From Crateriforma sp964453205 (GTDB lineage: Bacteria > Planctomycetota > Planctomycetia > Pirellulales > Pirellulaceae), in NCBI GenBank assembly GCA_964453205.1, contig CAYVRC010000019.1, positions 1 to 50,674 of the forward strand: a DNA stretch of 50,674 nucleotides. Direction: 5' to 3'. The first letter of the stretch is position 1; every line of letters begins with the position of its first letter. Shown piece after piece: positions 24,604 through 33,373 of this stretch. The notes under the pieces were generated by a model. The model saw only the letters and a program-made list of their open reading frames with translations. It was not told the origin of the DNA and searched no databases. Made by a program: the position numbers and the translations under genes.

Positions 24604-25748
24604 TTTCGTTTGTAAAATGGCAAGGCAGTGGGAACAGCCGCGACGGGTTTGCCGCGAACATCGATTTGAAACTCGGCGTCTTTCGCGTCGGCCGTGTCGA
24701 CCATCGCCATCGCGATCGGACGACCCAGCGTCGGGGAGGGTCCCCCGCTGGTGACCACGCCGATGCGTCGCCCGGCTCGGTTCAGAACGGAACTGCCTTG
24801 ACGCGCCGGGCGTTTGCCGACCGGGAGCAGCCCGATGCGGGTTTGCGAGGGACCGGCCGAAGCGATCTGACGAAGCTTTTCGTCGCCGATAAAGGAACGG
24901 CCTTGCAGGTCGCACGCAAATCCCAGACCGGCCGCGATCGGGTCGACGGTTTCGCCCAGTTCGTGTCCGTACAGCGGCATCCCGGCTTCCATCCGCAACG
25001 TGTCGCGGGCACCCAAACCGGCCGCCGTGAAACCTTCGTCACGGCCGGCCATCAACAGGTTTTCCCAAACACGCCGGGCTTCCTCGGCGCGGACGATCAG
25101 TTCGAAACCGTCCTCGCCCGTGTATCCGGTTCGGCTGACGATCACGGGCTTTTTGAATTGGTCGGTGATCACCGCGCGGTAGTACTTCAATCGCTTCGGG
25201 TCGAAAGAAAACAGCCGACTGCAGACCTCGACGGCCCTGGGGCCCTGGACGGCGATCATCGCGGTCAGCTCGGTACGGTCACTCATCGTGACGGTCGGGT
25301 AGTCTTGCAGGTGCGGCTCGATCCACTTCAGGATCTTCCCGCGATTCGATGCGTTGACGACCAGCAAATGAAACCGACGTTCCGAAGGCGTCATCAAGTT
25401 CGACACCAAGACGTCGTCCAGCACACCGCCCTGGGCGTTGCACATCAACGAATAGCGAACGCGGCCGACCGGCAAGTCGCTGACGCGGCGGGTCAGCAGG
25501 TGATCCAGCAGGTCTTCGCTGCCTTCGCCGTCGAAACGCAGCCGCCCCATGTGAGAGACGTCGAACAGCGCCGCCGACGTCCGGCAGGCCTGGTGCTCGG
25601 CCACGATTCCGTGCTCGGCGACGATTCCGTGCTCGCCGCCGGCCGCGGCGTACTGAATCGGCATCTCGTAGCCGGCGAACTCCAACATCTTCGCACCCGC
25701 GTCGCGGTGCCAAGCGTCAAGCGGCGTCCTCGCGAGTGCCAGACTCAT
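24600..25748 (-). CDS. gcvT: Aminomethyltransferase (glycine cleavage T protein) with an internal hexapeptide duplication
   Basis: This 382-residue protein transfers the aminomethyl carbon to tetrahydrofolate. Family features include DVSHMGRLRFDG (about residues 62-73), the catalytic Asp region QGGVLDDVLVSN, IVSRTGYTGEDGFEL and LGARDTLRMEAGMPLYGHEL. The segment EHGIVAEHGIVAEH near residues 40-53 contains a tandem copy of HGIVAE; one copy is usual for GcvT, so this is an in-frame insertion of six residues (see repeat at 25593-25628). The start ATG 25748 is preceded by a purine-rich AGGGACCGAGA, a plausible ribosome site, and the frame is open further upstream. It is the first gene of the operon. 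Confidence 0.96.
   Translation of the reverse strand: MSLALARTPLDAWHRDAGAKMLEFAGYEMPIQYAAAGGEHGIVAEHGIVAEHQACRTSAALFDVSHMGRLRFDGEGSEDLLDHLLTRRVSDLPVGRVRYSLMCNAQGGVLDDVLVSNLMTPSERRFHLLVVNASNRGKILKWIEPHLQDYPTVTMSDRTELTAMIAVQGPRAVEVCSRLFSFDPKRLKYYRAVITDQFKKPVIVSRTGYTGEDGFELIVRAEEARRVWENLLMAGRDEGFTAAGLGARDTLRMEAGMPLYGHELGETVDPIAAGLGFACDLQGRSFIGDEKLRQIASAGPSQTRIGLLPVGKRPARQGSSVLNRAGRRIGVVTSGGPSPTLGRPIAMAMVDTADAKDAEFQIDVRGKPVAAVPTALPFYKRK
25593..25628 (-). repeat. 18-bp tandem duplication inside gcvT
   Basis: Two head-to-tail 18-mers (GTGCTCGGCCACGATTCC and GTGCTCGGCGACGATTCC on the + strand) differ at one base, with a partial third unit (GTGCTCGCCGCC) following at 25629-25640. They encode the repeated HGIVAE hexapeptide. 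Because the unit is a multiple of three, the frame is kept. Confidence 0.85.
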
Positions 25749-25787
25749 TTCTCGGTCCCTGGTTGTTGAAGGGTAGCGGCGGCCCAG

Positions 25788-25803
25788 TTCCCAAACGTGG
25801 GAA
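25788..25803 (-). promoter_or_regulatory. Small hairpin in the gcvT leader
   Basis: TTCCCAAACGTGGGAA can fold with a 6-bp stem and 4-base loop about 40 bases before the gcvT start. It is not followed by a T-run, so it is not a clear terminator, and no glycine-riboswitch core is recognisable. The whole 227-base space between gcvT and the DUF11-repeat gene holds no other gene I can support. Confidence 0.25.
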
Positions 25804-25975
25804 GAGCCGTTGCGGAGACGCCGTGATGAAAAGGATCGGTGAAGTACAATCAGTCTAGTCATCGATCACGAATCGAACACCCCCGCTTCCCCGAGCGAGT
25901 CCACTTCGGACGATCAAATTCCGGTTCGACGTCGTCCCTACCGGAGCTTTCTGTCTTTTTCCCATCTCGGCGACA

Positions 25976-28900
25976 CTAGCGTGCCAGGAACAGACGCTTG
26001 GTCAACAGCCGGGGGGCTCGGATCAGCAATTCGACATCGTCGTCTTCGCCGATCACGCCGTTGTCCGGTTCGCTGTCGATGTCGATCTGGTCGATCGCGA
26101 TGATCTCGATGGGCATTCGTTTCAAGCCTCGCTCGTCGACGATCGCGCGGAACACCAGATCGGTTTGCGTGTCGTCGGGCAGCGAACCGACGTTCCAGAT
26201 CCCCGTGGCCGGATCGTAGTTGCCTCGGCCGGGCTGGACCGAGACCAAGGTCAATCCGGTGGGCAAGAAGGTGCGAAGCTGGACCCCGGTGGCGTCGGCC
26301 GGGCCGTCGTTGCGAGTGGTCACCATGATCGTGATCTCGTCGCCTTCGAGAGGTTCGTCGTTGTCGACCATCGCCGAAACGCTGACGTCGACGACGATCG
26401 GCGTGACCGTGGCCGACGCGATGTCGTCTTCGCCGGCGGCTTGGTTGCCCGGCACGCTGTCGGGATCGAACTGGCCCGACGCGGTGACTTCGGCGACGTT
26501 GATCTGGGGTTCCCGCCCGGCGATCGTGGCCAAGATCCGCAGCGTCGGGGACGCACCGACGGCGACGCGGTCGATCGTCCAGCGACCGGTGGGCGCGTCG
26601 AACGATCCGATCGACGGGTCGGCTTCGACGAACGACAGACCCGGCGGCAATTGATCGGTGACGACCACGTCGGTGGCCGCGTCGGGGCCGTCGTTGCGAA
26701 GCGTGACCGTAAAGATGATCGGCTCGTTCTGATTCGCCGTCGCGCGGTCGACCGATTTTTGGACGGACAAGTCGGCGATCCGGGTCTCGAACGACACGCT
26801 GGAAAAATCGTCCTCCGAGTTGTTGCCGTTGTCGGGCGTCGAATCGATGTCGGGTTGGTCGGCGGCAAAGACTTCGGCCGTGTTGGTTTCGCCGGTCGTG
26901 TCACCGACGAGCGCTCGGATGTCCAACGTCGGTGTCTGACCGGTCGTGACACTGCCGACGTCCCAGATTCCGGTCAACGGACTGTAGCTGCCCTGGCTGG
27001 CCGTCGCGTCCCGGAACGTCAAATTCTCGCCCAGCAAATCGTTGACCCGAACGCCGGTGGCCGTTGACGGACCGTCGTTGGAAATCGTCAGGGTGTACGT
27101 CACCACGTCGCCACGGTCGGGACGCGGTTCGTCGATCATTTTCATGAGTGCCAAGTCGATCAACTCCGGTGTAAACACGACCGACGCCTGGTCGTCCTCG
27201 TCGGCGTCGCCGTTGCCCGGAGTGCTGTCGGGGTCGAACTCGCTGCTGGCAAAGATCTCGGCGGTGTTGGTCTGGTCGCCGGGCGTGTCGGCGGTCGCGG
27301 TAATCTCCAGCGTCGCGGATTCGCCGGCGGCCAAAACGGGGATCGTCCAGTCGCCCGTGGCGAAGCTGTAACCGCCGCGGGTGGCATCGCTGCGGACGAA
27401 GCCGATTCCGCCGGGCAAGACGTCACGCACCACGATCGACCGGGCGTCGTCCGGCCCGGCGTTGTCGATCACGATCGTAAAGACGACTTGCTCACCGACG
27501 CCGGGTGCCGGATCGCTGATCGTTTTGGTCAAGGACAGATCGGCTTGCCGAGCCGTCAACGAGACGCTCGCCTGATCGTCCTCGGTGGCGACGTTGTTGT
27601 CCGGTTCACTGTCGACGTCGAATTGGTCCGCCGCGATGACTTCGGCGATGTTGGTGATCGTTCCGGGCGACCGAACGACGACGGTCAATTCCAAATCGGC
27701 CGACGCCCCGGCGGCCAAATCGCCGACGAACCAGACGCCGGTGGCCGCGTTGAACGAGCCGAGAAATTCGTTCGCACCGGTCAGCACGACGCCCTCGGGT
27801 AACGTGTCACGAACCTGCACGCCGCTGGCCGGATCGTCGCCCTCGTTTCGAACCGTGACCGTAAAGACGACTTCGTCGCCCAAGGACGGAGTCGCGTCGC
27901 TGACGGACTTGGCCAACGCCAAGTCGATGACCAGCGGCGTGACGGTCACGGCGGCCTGGTCGTCTTCGGCCGGGTTCCGGTTACCAGGCGTTGAATCGGG
28001 GTCGGCTTCGTCGGCGGCGGTGATCTCGGCGGTGTTGGTCTTGGGGGCCGTGGGGTTCCCACCGCTCGCTTCGATCGTGCCGTTGATGCCCAGGGTCGCG
28101 GTCGCGCCGTCGGCCAAGTCGCCGAGGGTCCAAACGCCCGTGGCGTCGTCGTAGCTGCCCTGGCTGAGACTGTTGCTGACGAAACGGATGCCGGGGGGAA
28201 GCAAGTCGGTGACTTCGACACCCGTCGCCGTGTCGGGACCGTCGTTGGTCACGGTGACATTGAAAGTGACGTTTTCGCCGAGGTTGGGTCGTGCGTTGTC
28301 GACGTCTTTGGTCAGCCGCAAGTCGGCCACGGGCGTGCGAATCGCCACGGCGGCTTGGTCGTCTTCGGCGATCACGTCGTTGCCGGGGGTGCTGTCGACG
28401 TCCGGCTGATCGGCCGCGACGATCTCGGCGACGTTTTCGACGTCCAAGATCTGGTCGACACGGGCCCGAATGTCGATCGACGCGGTGCCGCCGACGGCCA
28501 AGTTTCCGACCGTCCAAACGCCGGTGGTCGTATTCAGGCTGCCCTGCGAGGGTGACGTGCCGCGGGACGTCAGACCCGCCGGCAGGATGTCACGAACCTG
28601 GACCCCCGTCGCCGGCGACACGCCGTCGTTCCGCACCACGACGGTGAAGGTGATCTCGTCGCCGACGTTCGGCAGCGGGTCGTCGACGGTCTTGGTCAGC
28701 GACAAGTCGATCTGTTGACCTTGCACGGACACGTCGGCTTGATCGTCTTCGGCGGCGATGCCGTTGCCCGGTGTGCTGTCGGGATCACGTTGATCGACGG
28801 CAATGACCTCCGCGGTGTTGGTTTCCCGGTCGGTCGTTGTGACGGTTGCGACCAGCGCAAGGGACGCGGTCTGCCCGTCGGCGACGCTTCCGACCGTCCA

Positions 28901-31720
28901 CAAACCGCTGCCGCTGTCGTAACTGCCCTGCGTCGGCGCGGCGGAAACGAACGCAAGTCCGGCCGGCAAGGCGTCGCGGACTCGGACACCTGTCGCGGCG
29001 TCGGGACCGGCGTTGGCGACCGTGACCGTAAACGTGACGTTGTCCCCGACGTGGGGTGTTTCGTCGTCGACGGTTTTGGACAAGGAAAGGTCGCTGCTGG
29101 CGGGCGTCAATACGACGCTCGCGCGGTCGTCTTCACCGGGCAAGTCGTTTCCGGGCGTGCTGTCGGTGTCGAACTCGTTGGCCGCGGTGATCTCGGCCAC
29201 GTTGGTCGTCGCCTCGATCGTGCCGACGATCGCATCGATCAGTAACGTGACCGTTTGACCGCTGGCGACGTCACCGATGGTCCAGCGGTCGGTCGTGGCG
29301 TCGTAGCCGCCGACGCTGGGGGTCGACGCGACGAAGGTCAGACCGGCGGGCAGATCATCGCCGACGACGACCCCGCTGGCCGGCGAAGGTCCGGCGTTGG
29401 CGACGCTGAGCGTGTAGCGAATCGTGTCGCCGAAGTTGGGGCGGGGCTGATCGATCGTCTTGGCGAGCGAAAGATCGATGATCGGCGGCGTCAACGTCAC
29501 GGCGGCTTGGTCGTCTTCGGCGGGCACGTTGTTGTTCGGGGTGCTGTCGGGGTCGAATTGGTCCGCCGAAGTGATCTGGGCCGTGTTGGTCTTCGCGCCG
29601 GCGTTTTCGATGCGGCCGACGATCTGCAAAGTCGCCGTGCCGGCGGATGCCAGGGCCCCCAAGTCCCAAACCCCCGTCGCGGCGTCGTAGCCGCCCTGTG
29701 ACGGCGACGAAGACACGAAGCTGATCCCGGCCGGCAACAAGTCGGTCACGACGACGCCCGTCGCCGGGCTCGGCCCGTCGTTGCGAACGTCGACGGTAAA
29801 AGTCACGTTTTGACCGACGTCCGGCGCGGCGTTGTCCAAGGACTTGGTCAACGAAAGGTCGGCCGTCATCGGGGTGATCGTGACGCCGGCTTGGTCGTCT
29901 TCGCCGGCCACGTTGTTGTCGGGCGTGCTGTCGACGTCGCTCTGGTCGGCGGCGATGACTTCGGCGGTGTTGACAAGCCCGGCGACCGAATCGACGCGGG
30001 CAACGATCTGTAACGTTTGCGTCGTCGCGGCAGGCAGGCTGCCGACGACCCACTGACCCGTCGTGGTGTTGTAGCTGCCCTGGCTGGGTGTCGTGGAGAC
30101 GAACGTCAAACCGGTCGGCAAGGCGTCGCGGACGATCACCCCGGTCGCCGTCGTCGGTCCGGCGTTGTTGACGGTGACGGTGAAGGTCACGTTCTCACCA
30201 CGATTGGGGTTGGCGTTGTCGACGGCTTTGGTGACCGACAAATCGATCTGTTGGGCTTGCAACGTCACGGAGGCTTGGTCGTCTTCGGTGGGCACGTTGT
30301 TGTTCGGCGTGCTGTCGATGTCGGTTTGGTCCGCGGCAAAGACTTGGGCCGTATTGGTCTTCGATCCCGGCACGTCGACGCGACCGGTGATCGTCAAGGT
30401 CTGCGACGCGCCCACGGCGATCGCCCCGATGTCCCAAAGACCGCTCACCGCGTCGTAAGATCCCTGGCCGGGCGTGTCCGATAGCGGAGTGATTCCGACG
30501 GGCAACAAGTCCTGGACGATCACGCCGGTCGCACCGACCGGACCGGCATTGGACACCGTGATCGTGAACGTGACGTTGCCACCGACGTCGACGCTGCCGA
30601 CGTCGGCCGTCTTGGTGACCGACAGATCGATGACCGGATCGAAGTTCGCGAAGTCGGCGGTGAAGTCAGTCTGCCCGACCGTCCCGACCAGCTCCGCCGT
30701 TCCGTTGACGTTGGCCGAACCGGAGATCTCCAATTCGATCGCCCCGACGTTGTTGATGTCGACGCCGCCTCCGGGCGCGGGGGTGAAACGGGTAAACGGC
30801 AAGAACTCCGCCGACGAAACCGATCCGCCCGTTTGCGGAATGTCCAGCGTCGCGGTGCTGAAACGTGTCGCCGTCGCGGCATCGCCGTCGTCGCTGTACA
30901 GCCGCACGACGGCTTGGCCGCCGGGCAAGTCCGCGCCGATCTGCAACTGCAATCCGATCGCCTCGCCGACGCCGGTCAAGTCGACGGTGCCCAGGCCGCT
31001 GTCGTCGACGACCGTCGCGTCGCCGTCGGGCCCGTCCCACGTCACGCGACGATCGCCGTTGCCCGTGGCCAGCGAATCGAACGTGAGCAGATTGGGCAGC
31101 AGAGGATTGTCGACGTTCAGTTGGACCGCACCGTTGACGCTGGTCTTGTTGACCAACAAGTCTCGTTCGCCGCCGATGGCTTCCGGGGCGGCGACCGATG
31201 AGGTGACGGGGATTCCGTCGTTGGTCGTGTCGATGACGCTTTGCTCGGTTTGATCGAAGTCGTCAATGACCCGCACGATGCGGCCTTCAACGGCGGTACC
31301 GCTGATCGTGATGACCGGTGACACGGATCGCTGCAGCGTGGTGCCGCCGGCGACTTGAGCGTCTTGCAGCACGAAATAACTGCCGGCGGCCAGCCGTTCA
31401 AAGACGTAACGCCCGTCGGCGGCGGTCGTGGTCGACCGGACCAACGTGTCGGCGGTTTGATCGAACGTGCCGTTGCCGTTGTCCCGGTAAATCGCGACGG
31501 CGGCCCCGGACACCTGTTCGCCGGGGGTCAAACCGTCGCCGGTGAGATCGTCGAAAACGATTCCCGAAACGGCGGCCAAATCAGTCGCCGCCAGCGGCAA
31601 CCGGGACTCCAAGGCCTGAAAGAACAGCCGTCGACGCCGATTTCGCGGTCCGAAGTCCGAGGAGCGGAGCCGATTTCGCGAGGCGGACCACCGATTCGCT
31701 TTGTTTCCGAGTCGTTTCAT
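25976..31720 (-). CDS. Giant exported protein with SdrD-B-like domain and twelve DUF11-type repeats
   Basis: The product is about 1914 residues from ATG 31720; an in-frame TTG at 31804 would add 28. After a basic N-terminus comes RRRLFFQALESRLPLAA, resembling the 'LEPR-xLL' type N-terminal motif of large planctomycete secreted proteins. A Cna_B/SdrD-B-like beta domain follows (VSGIVFDDLTGDG...ADGRYVFERLAAGSYFV), then a unique region of about 270 residues. From about 30635 down to 26020 there are twelve repeats of about 129 residues. Each starts DLS(L/V)TK, contains NVTFTVTVxNxGPxxATGV and a DxLPxGL segment, and ends with an acidic DxDSxPxN...EDD block that could bind calcium. DUF11 repeats form adhesion or surface stalks. 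No dockerin, anchor or cleavage motif is seen at the C-terminus, which ends RLLTKRLFLAR. It is convergent with nothing and divergent from the gene at 31980. Confidence 0.85.
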   Translation of the reverse strand: MKRLGNKANRWSASRNRLRSSDFGPRNRRRRLFFQALESRLPLAATDLAAVSGIVFDDLTGDGLTPGEQVSGAAVAIYRDNGNGTFDQTADTLVRSTTTAADGRYVFERLAAGSYFVLQDAQVAGGTTLQRSVSPVITISGTAVEGRIVRVIDDFDQTEQSVIDTTNDGIPVTSSVAAPEAIGGERDLLVNKTSVNGAVQLNVDNPLLPNLLTFDSLATGNGDRRVTWDGPDGDATVVDDSGLGTVDLTGVGEAIGLQLQIGADLPGGQAVVRLYSDDGDAATATRFSTATLDIPQTGGSVSSAEFLPFTRFTPAPGGGVDINNVGAIELEISGSANVNGTAELVGTVGQTDFTADFANFDPVIDLSVTKTADVGSVDVGGNVTFTITVSNAGPVGATGVIVQDLLPVGITPLSDTPGQGSYDAVSGLWDIGAIAVGASQTLTITGRVDVPGSKTNTAQVFAADQTDIDSTPNNNVPTEDDQASVTLQAQQIDLSVTKAVDNANPNRGENVTFTVTVNNAGPTTATGVIVRDALPTGLTFVSTTPSQGSYNTTTGQWVVGSLPAATTQTLQIVARVDSVAGLVNTAEVIAADQSDVDSTPDNNVAGEDDQAGVTITPMTADLSLTKSLDNAAPDVGQNVTFTVDVRNDGPSPATGVVVTDLLPAGISFVSSSPSQGGYDAATGVWDLGALASAGTATLQIVGRIENAGAKTNTAQITSADQFDPDSTPNNNVPAEDDQAAVTLTPPIIDLSLAKTIDQPRPNFGDTIRYTLSVANAGPSPASGVVVGDDLPAGLTFVASTPSVGGYDATTDRWTIGDVASGQTVTLLIDAIVGTIEATTNVAEITAANEFDTDSTPGNDLPGEDDRASVVLTPASSDLSLSKTVDDETPHVGDNVTFTVTVANAGPDAATGVRVRDALPAGLAFVSAAPTQGSYDSGSGLWTVGSVADGQTASLALVATVTTTDRETNTAEVIAVDQRDPDSTPGNGIAAEDDQADVSVQGQQIDLSLTKTVDDPLPNVGDEITFTVVVRNDGVSPATGVQVRDILPAGLTSRGTSPSQGSLNTTTGVWTVGNLAVGGTASIDIRARVDQILDVENVAEIVAADQPDVDSTPGNDVIAEDDQAAVAIRTPVADLRLTKDVDNARPNLGENVTFNVTVTNDGPDTATGVEVTDLLPPGIRFVSNSLSQGSYDDATGVWTLGDLADGATATLGINGTIEASGGNPTAPKTNTAEITAADEADPDSTPGNRNPAEDDQAAVTVTPLVIDLALAKSVSDATPSLGDEVVFTVTVRNEGDDPASGVQVRDTLPEGVVLTGANEFLGSFNAATGVWFVGDLAAGASADLELTVVVRSPGTITNIAEVIAADQFDVDSEPDNNVATEDDQASVSLTARQADLSLTKTISDPAPGVGEQVVFTIVIDNAGPDDARSIVVRDVLPGGIGFVRSDATRGGYSFATGDWTIPVLAAGESATLEITATADTPGDQTNTAEIFASSEFDPDSTPGNGDADEDDQASVVFTPELIDLALMKMIDEPRPDRGDVVTYTLTISNDGPSTATGVRVNDLLGENLTFRDATASQGSYSPLTGIWDVGSVTTGQTPTLDIRALVGDTTGETNTAEVFAADQPDIDSTPDNGNNSEDDFSSVSFETRIADLSVQKSVDRATANQNEPIIFTVTLRNDGPDAATDVVVTDQLPPGLSFVEADPSIGSFDAPTGRWTIDRVAVGASPTLRILATIAGREPQINVAEVTASGQFDPDSVPGNQAAGEDDIASATVTPIVVDVSVSAMVDNDEPLEGDEITIMVTTRNDGPADATGVQLRTFLPTGLTLVSVQPGRGNYDPATGIWNVGSLPDDTQTDLVFRAIVDERGLKRMPIEIIAIDQIDIDSEPDNGVIGEDDDVELLIRAPRLLTKRLFLAR
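26020..30635 (-). repeat. Twelve-copy protein-level repeat array (DUF11 type)
   Basis: The spacing from the first repeat start (near 30631) to the last (near 26386) covers eleven intervals, giving a period of about 386 bases or 129 residues. All twelve copies keep the DxDSxPxN...EDD acidic ending. Copies are diverged at the DNA level, so this is an old array, not a recent expansion. Confidence 0.85.
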
Positions 31721-31881
31721 CACGTTGCACGCCCACCACAGGTTTGAGTCCGACGAATTGCCACCGAACGGCAGATTGTGGATGACGCAGCCCCGGCAAA
31801 ACAACCGGACTAGGCAAGCTGCGGAGATTCGGCGGTCATTTCGGATTCACCCGTCGTCGCGGGGACCTGCCCGGTCCGACC

Positions 31882-31909
31882 TTGACCGGATCGCCACCCT
31901 CTCTATGAT
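31882..31909 (+). promoter_or_regulatory. Sigma70-like promoter for the gene at 31980
   Basis: TTGACC and TATGAT are separated by 16 bases, a close match to TTGACA-17-TATAAT, and the -10 ends about 70 bases before the ATG at 31980. The space also holds GCACTGCTTACGTGCTGCG, with loose GCAC/GTGC symmetry. The 259 bases between 31721 and 31979 contain no gene that I can support. Confidence 0.6.
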
Positions 31910-31979
31910 TTAAGCACTGCTTACGTGCTGCGTAGGTGCAGCTTAAAAATTCTTTGTTCCCCCCGTGCGAGAAAGTTTC

Positions 31980-32444
31980 ATGCCTTACCTGATGGTCAAC
32001 CTAGACGACAACCAAGACATTCGCCGGGCGATGGCGCATCTGCGGCAGGTCACCGGACGCGGCGGCAAGGGCCGCGGAGCCGTGACCGACTCGGCCGAGG
32101 ATTCCGCGACGCGGGGCGGTGGCCCCGCGGTCGACGAACTCGCCGGATTGCCGCTGCCTCAAAAATTGAAGCGGATTCGCCAACGGCAACTGTGGAAGCA
32201 CTTGGTACGAATCGCCGAGTCGGGCGGAACACCTTGTTCGCTGCCGGAACTCGATACGCTGTTGGACTTGCCCAAGAACAAAATGCGATCGTTGAAGGCG
32301 AACATGGCCAAACTGGAGAACCGCTTCGGCGTCAAGTTCCTCCGCGTCGCGCCGGACGCGGGTGTCGACGTCGCGGGCAATCCACGATACGAGATGCCGC
32401 CGAACATGCGTCGCCAGATCCGCAAGCTCGCCGAAGCCCAGTAG
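31980..32444 (+). CDS. Small hypothetical protein, possible nucleic-acid-binding
   Basis: The product is 154 residues, basic, with no signal peptide or membrane helix. The N-terminal MPYLMVNLDDNQDIRRAMAHLRQV is followed by a glycine-rich linker and a helical C-terminus (LPQKLKRIRQRQLWKHLVRIAE, then LPELDTLLDLPKNKMRSLKANM) that could form a small helix-turn-helix. I do not recognise the family. I chose ATG 31980, preceded by GAGAAAG; a GTG at 31965 would add five residues. A good sigma70-like promoter lies upstream. It is divergent from the giant DUF11 gene and followed by an IS remnant. Confidence 0.6.
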   Translation: MPYLMVNLDDNQDIRRAMAHLRQVTGRGGKGRGAVTDSAEDSATRGGGPAVDELAGLPLPQKLKRIRQRQLWKHLVRIAESGGTPCSLPELDTLLDLPKNKMRSLKANMAKLENRFGVKFLRVAPDAGVDVAGNPRYEMPPNMRRQIRKLAEAQ

Positions 32445-32490
32445 CCGGTAAGCATTCGGAGGCACTTTTTCATCGGGATATTTGTTGCCA

Positions 32491-33307
32491 GCCACGAATG
32501 GCACAGTCGTTTTCGCAACTACTTTGGTTCAAATGAGTTGTTTCGTTTTGCCAGTCGTGCCCTGAGATCTTCGCGAGGCTGCATCAGGAGGTTGTAGTTC
32601 TTGTGTCGCTTCTTCAGCACGCGCGGTTCCAAACGTCCCGGACGATCACCGACGATGCATTTCGATATTTGCTTCAGTTGACACACGCCGTAGTTGATGC
32701 AAATTCAAGTGAGTCTTGATGGATCGAATGTCGAGTTCATAACTCCAACGAAAGCCAAACAACTCAGCGATGTCATCGTAGGTCACTTCTTGCTTGCGTT
32801 GCTCGGCGTCGAAGAGAGTGGTGACAATCACGAACGGGTCTTGCTTGCGGCATCGTTTCGTGCATCTCTGGACTCATCCACGAGGGACGTGGCGGTCTTG
32901 TCCAGGTCACCAGATGGTCAAGCAATCCAGGATCTGACGCAGCAGTGAGGTTTCCCCGGTCGCCTTGCCCTTGTACTTCCTGATCGCCACATCGACGACT
33001 TAGCTCGGGCCCGGCAGTAATCTCGCGTATCCGGATCGATCTCATCGCCATCGGCGATTTGCAGAAAGCTCATGATCCGCGAGACAGCGGACTGGCAGGC
33101 TGCCTCTTTCCCATCACGCAACACCTGCCCCATGAACGCCCACAGCACGATGGCGGTCGTGTAGGTGCGTGCAAACAATCCATCATGTTGGGCGAAGACT
33201 CTCTCGATCCGCTGGGCGGTCAGCACTTCGGCGAATGGTAGATCTGGCTGAGCAAGAAAGCCTGAAACCGCGTCGCCAAAACCGAAAACGACTGTGCCAT
33301 TCATGGG
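32491..33307 (-). mobile_element. Degenerate IS4-family element with both terminal inverted repeats
   Basis: The two ends form an imperfect inverted repeat: GCCACGAATGGCACAGTCGTTTTCG at 32491-32515, and at 33283-33307 its reverse complement with 23 of 25 bases matching. Between them lies a transposase gene with several internal deletions (see pseudogene), leaving 817 bases where an intact IS4 element of this kind would be about 1.4-1.6 kb. It cannot move by itself but, having both ends, might be moved by an intact relative elsewhere. Target-site duplications were not clearly seen. Confidence 0.7.
32519..33304 (-). pseudogene. IS4-family transposase with several internal deletions
   Basis: Pieces of one transposase appear in order across different frames. 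The N-terminus (LPFAEVLTAQRIERVFAQHDG, then VLWAFMGQVLRDGKE and YCRARAK) is followed by KYKGKATGETSLLRQILDCL, then DHLVTWTRPPRPSWMSPEMH, then the catalytic-end region IVTTLFDAEQ...DIAELFGFRWSYELDIRSIKTHLNL with the Y-x-R-x-x-E-like core (FRWSYELDIR), and finally the C-terminal VGDRPGRLEPRVLKKRHKNY ending at the TAG at 32519-32521. Missing blocks lie between the pieces, including the first catalytic aspartate region, and there are frame changes. It cannot make a working protein. The 3' limit is firm; the 5' start ATG may be 33304 or 33313. Confidence 0.8.
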
Positions 33308-33315
33308 TGGCATTC

Positions 33316-33351
33316 GTGGGTGGCACGATCTGAGTGGGTGGCACGATCTGA
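33316..33351. repeat. Perfect 18-bp tandem repeat beside the IS remnant
   Basis: GTGGGTGGCACGATCTGA occurs twice head to tail without mismatch. A related ATGGGTGGCATTC precedes it at 33303-33315, where it merges with the IS terminal repeat. The sharing of the GGGTGGCA core suggests a common origin with the element end. It lies downstream of the desaturase gene end (33374). Confidence 0.75.
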
Positions 33352-33373
33352 GATTCCGAGCTGGGATTTGCTT

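Noticed and set aside
24564..25769. Long open frame on the + strand, 401 codons
   Set aside because: Antisense to gcvT, which has unambiguous family signatures; the antisense translation is arginine/glutamine-rich and motif-free.
25749..25975. Glycine riboswitch before gcvT
   Set aside because: Glycine riboswitches are common before gcvT, but I could not find the paired conserved core; only a small 6-bp hairpin is present.
26020..30635. CRISPR-like repeat array
   Set aside because: The regular repeats are about 386 bases, diverged at DNA level and continuous coding sequence, not short identical repeats with unique spacers.
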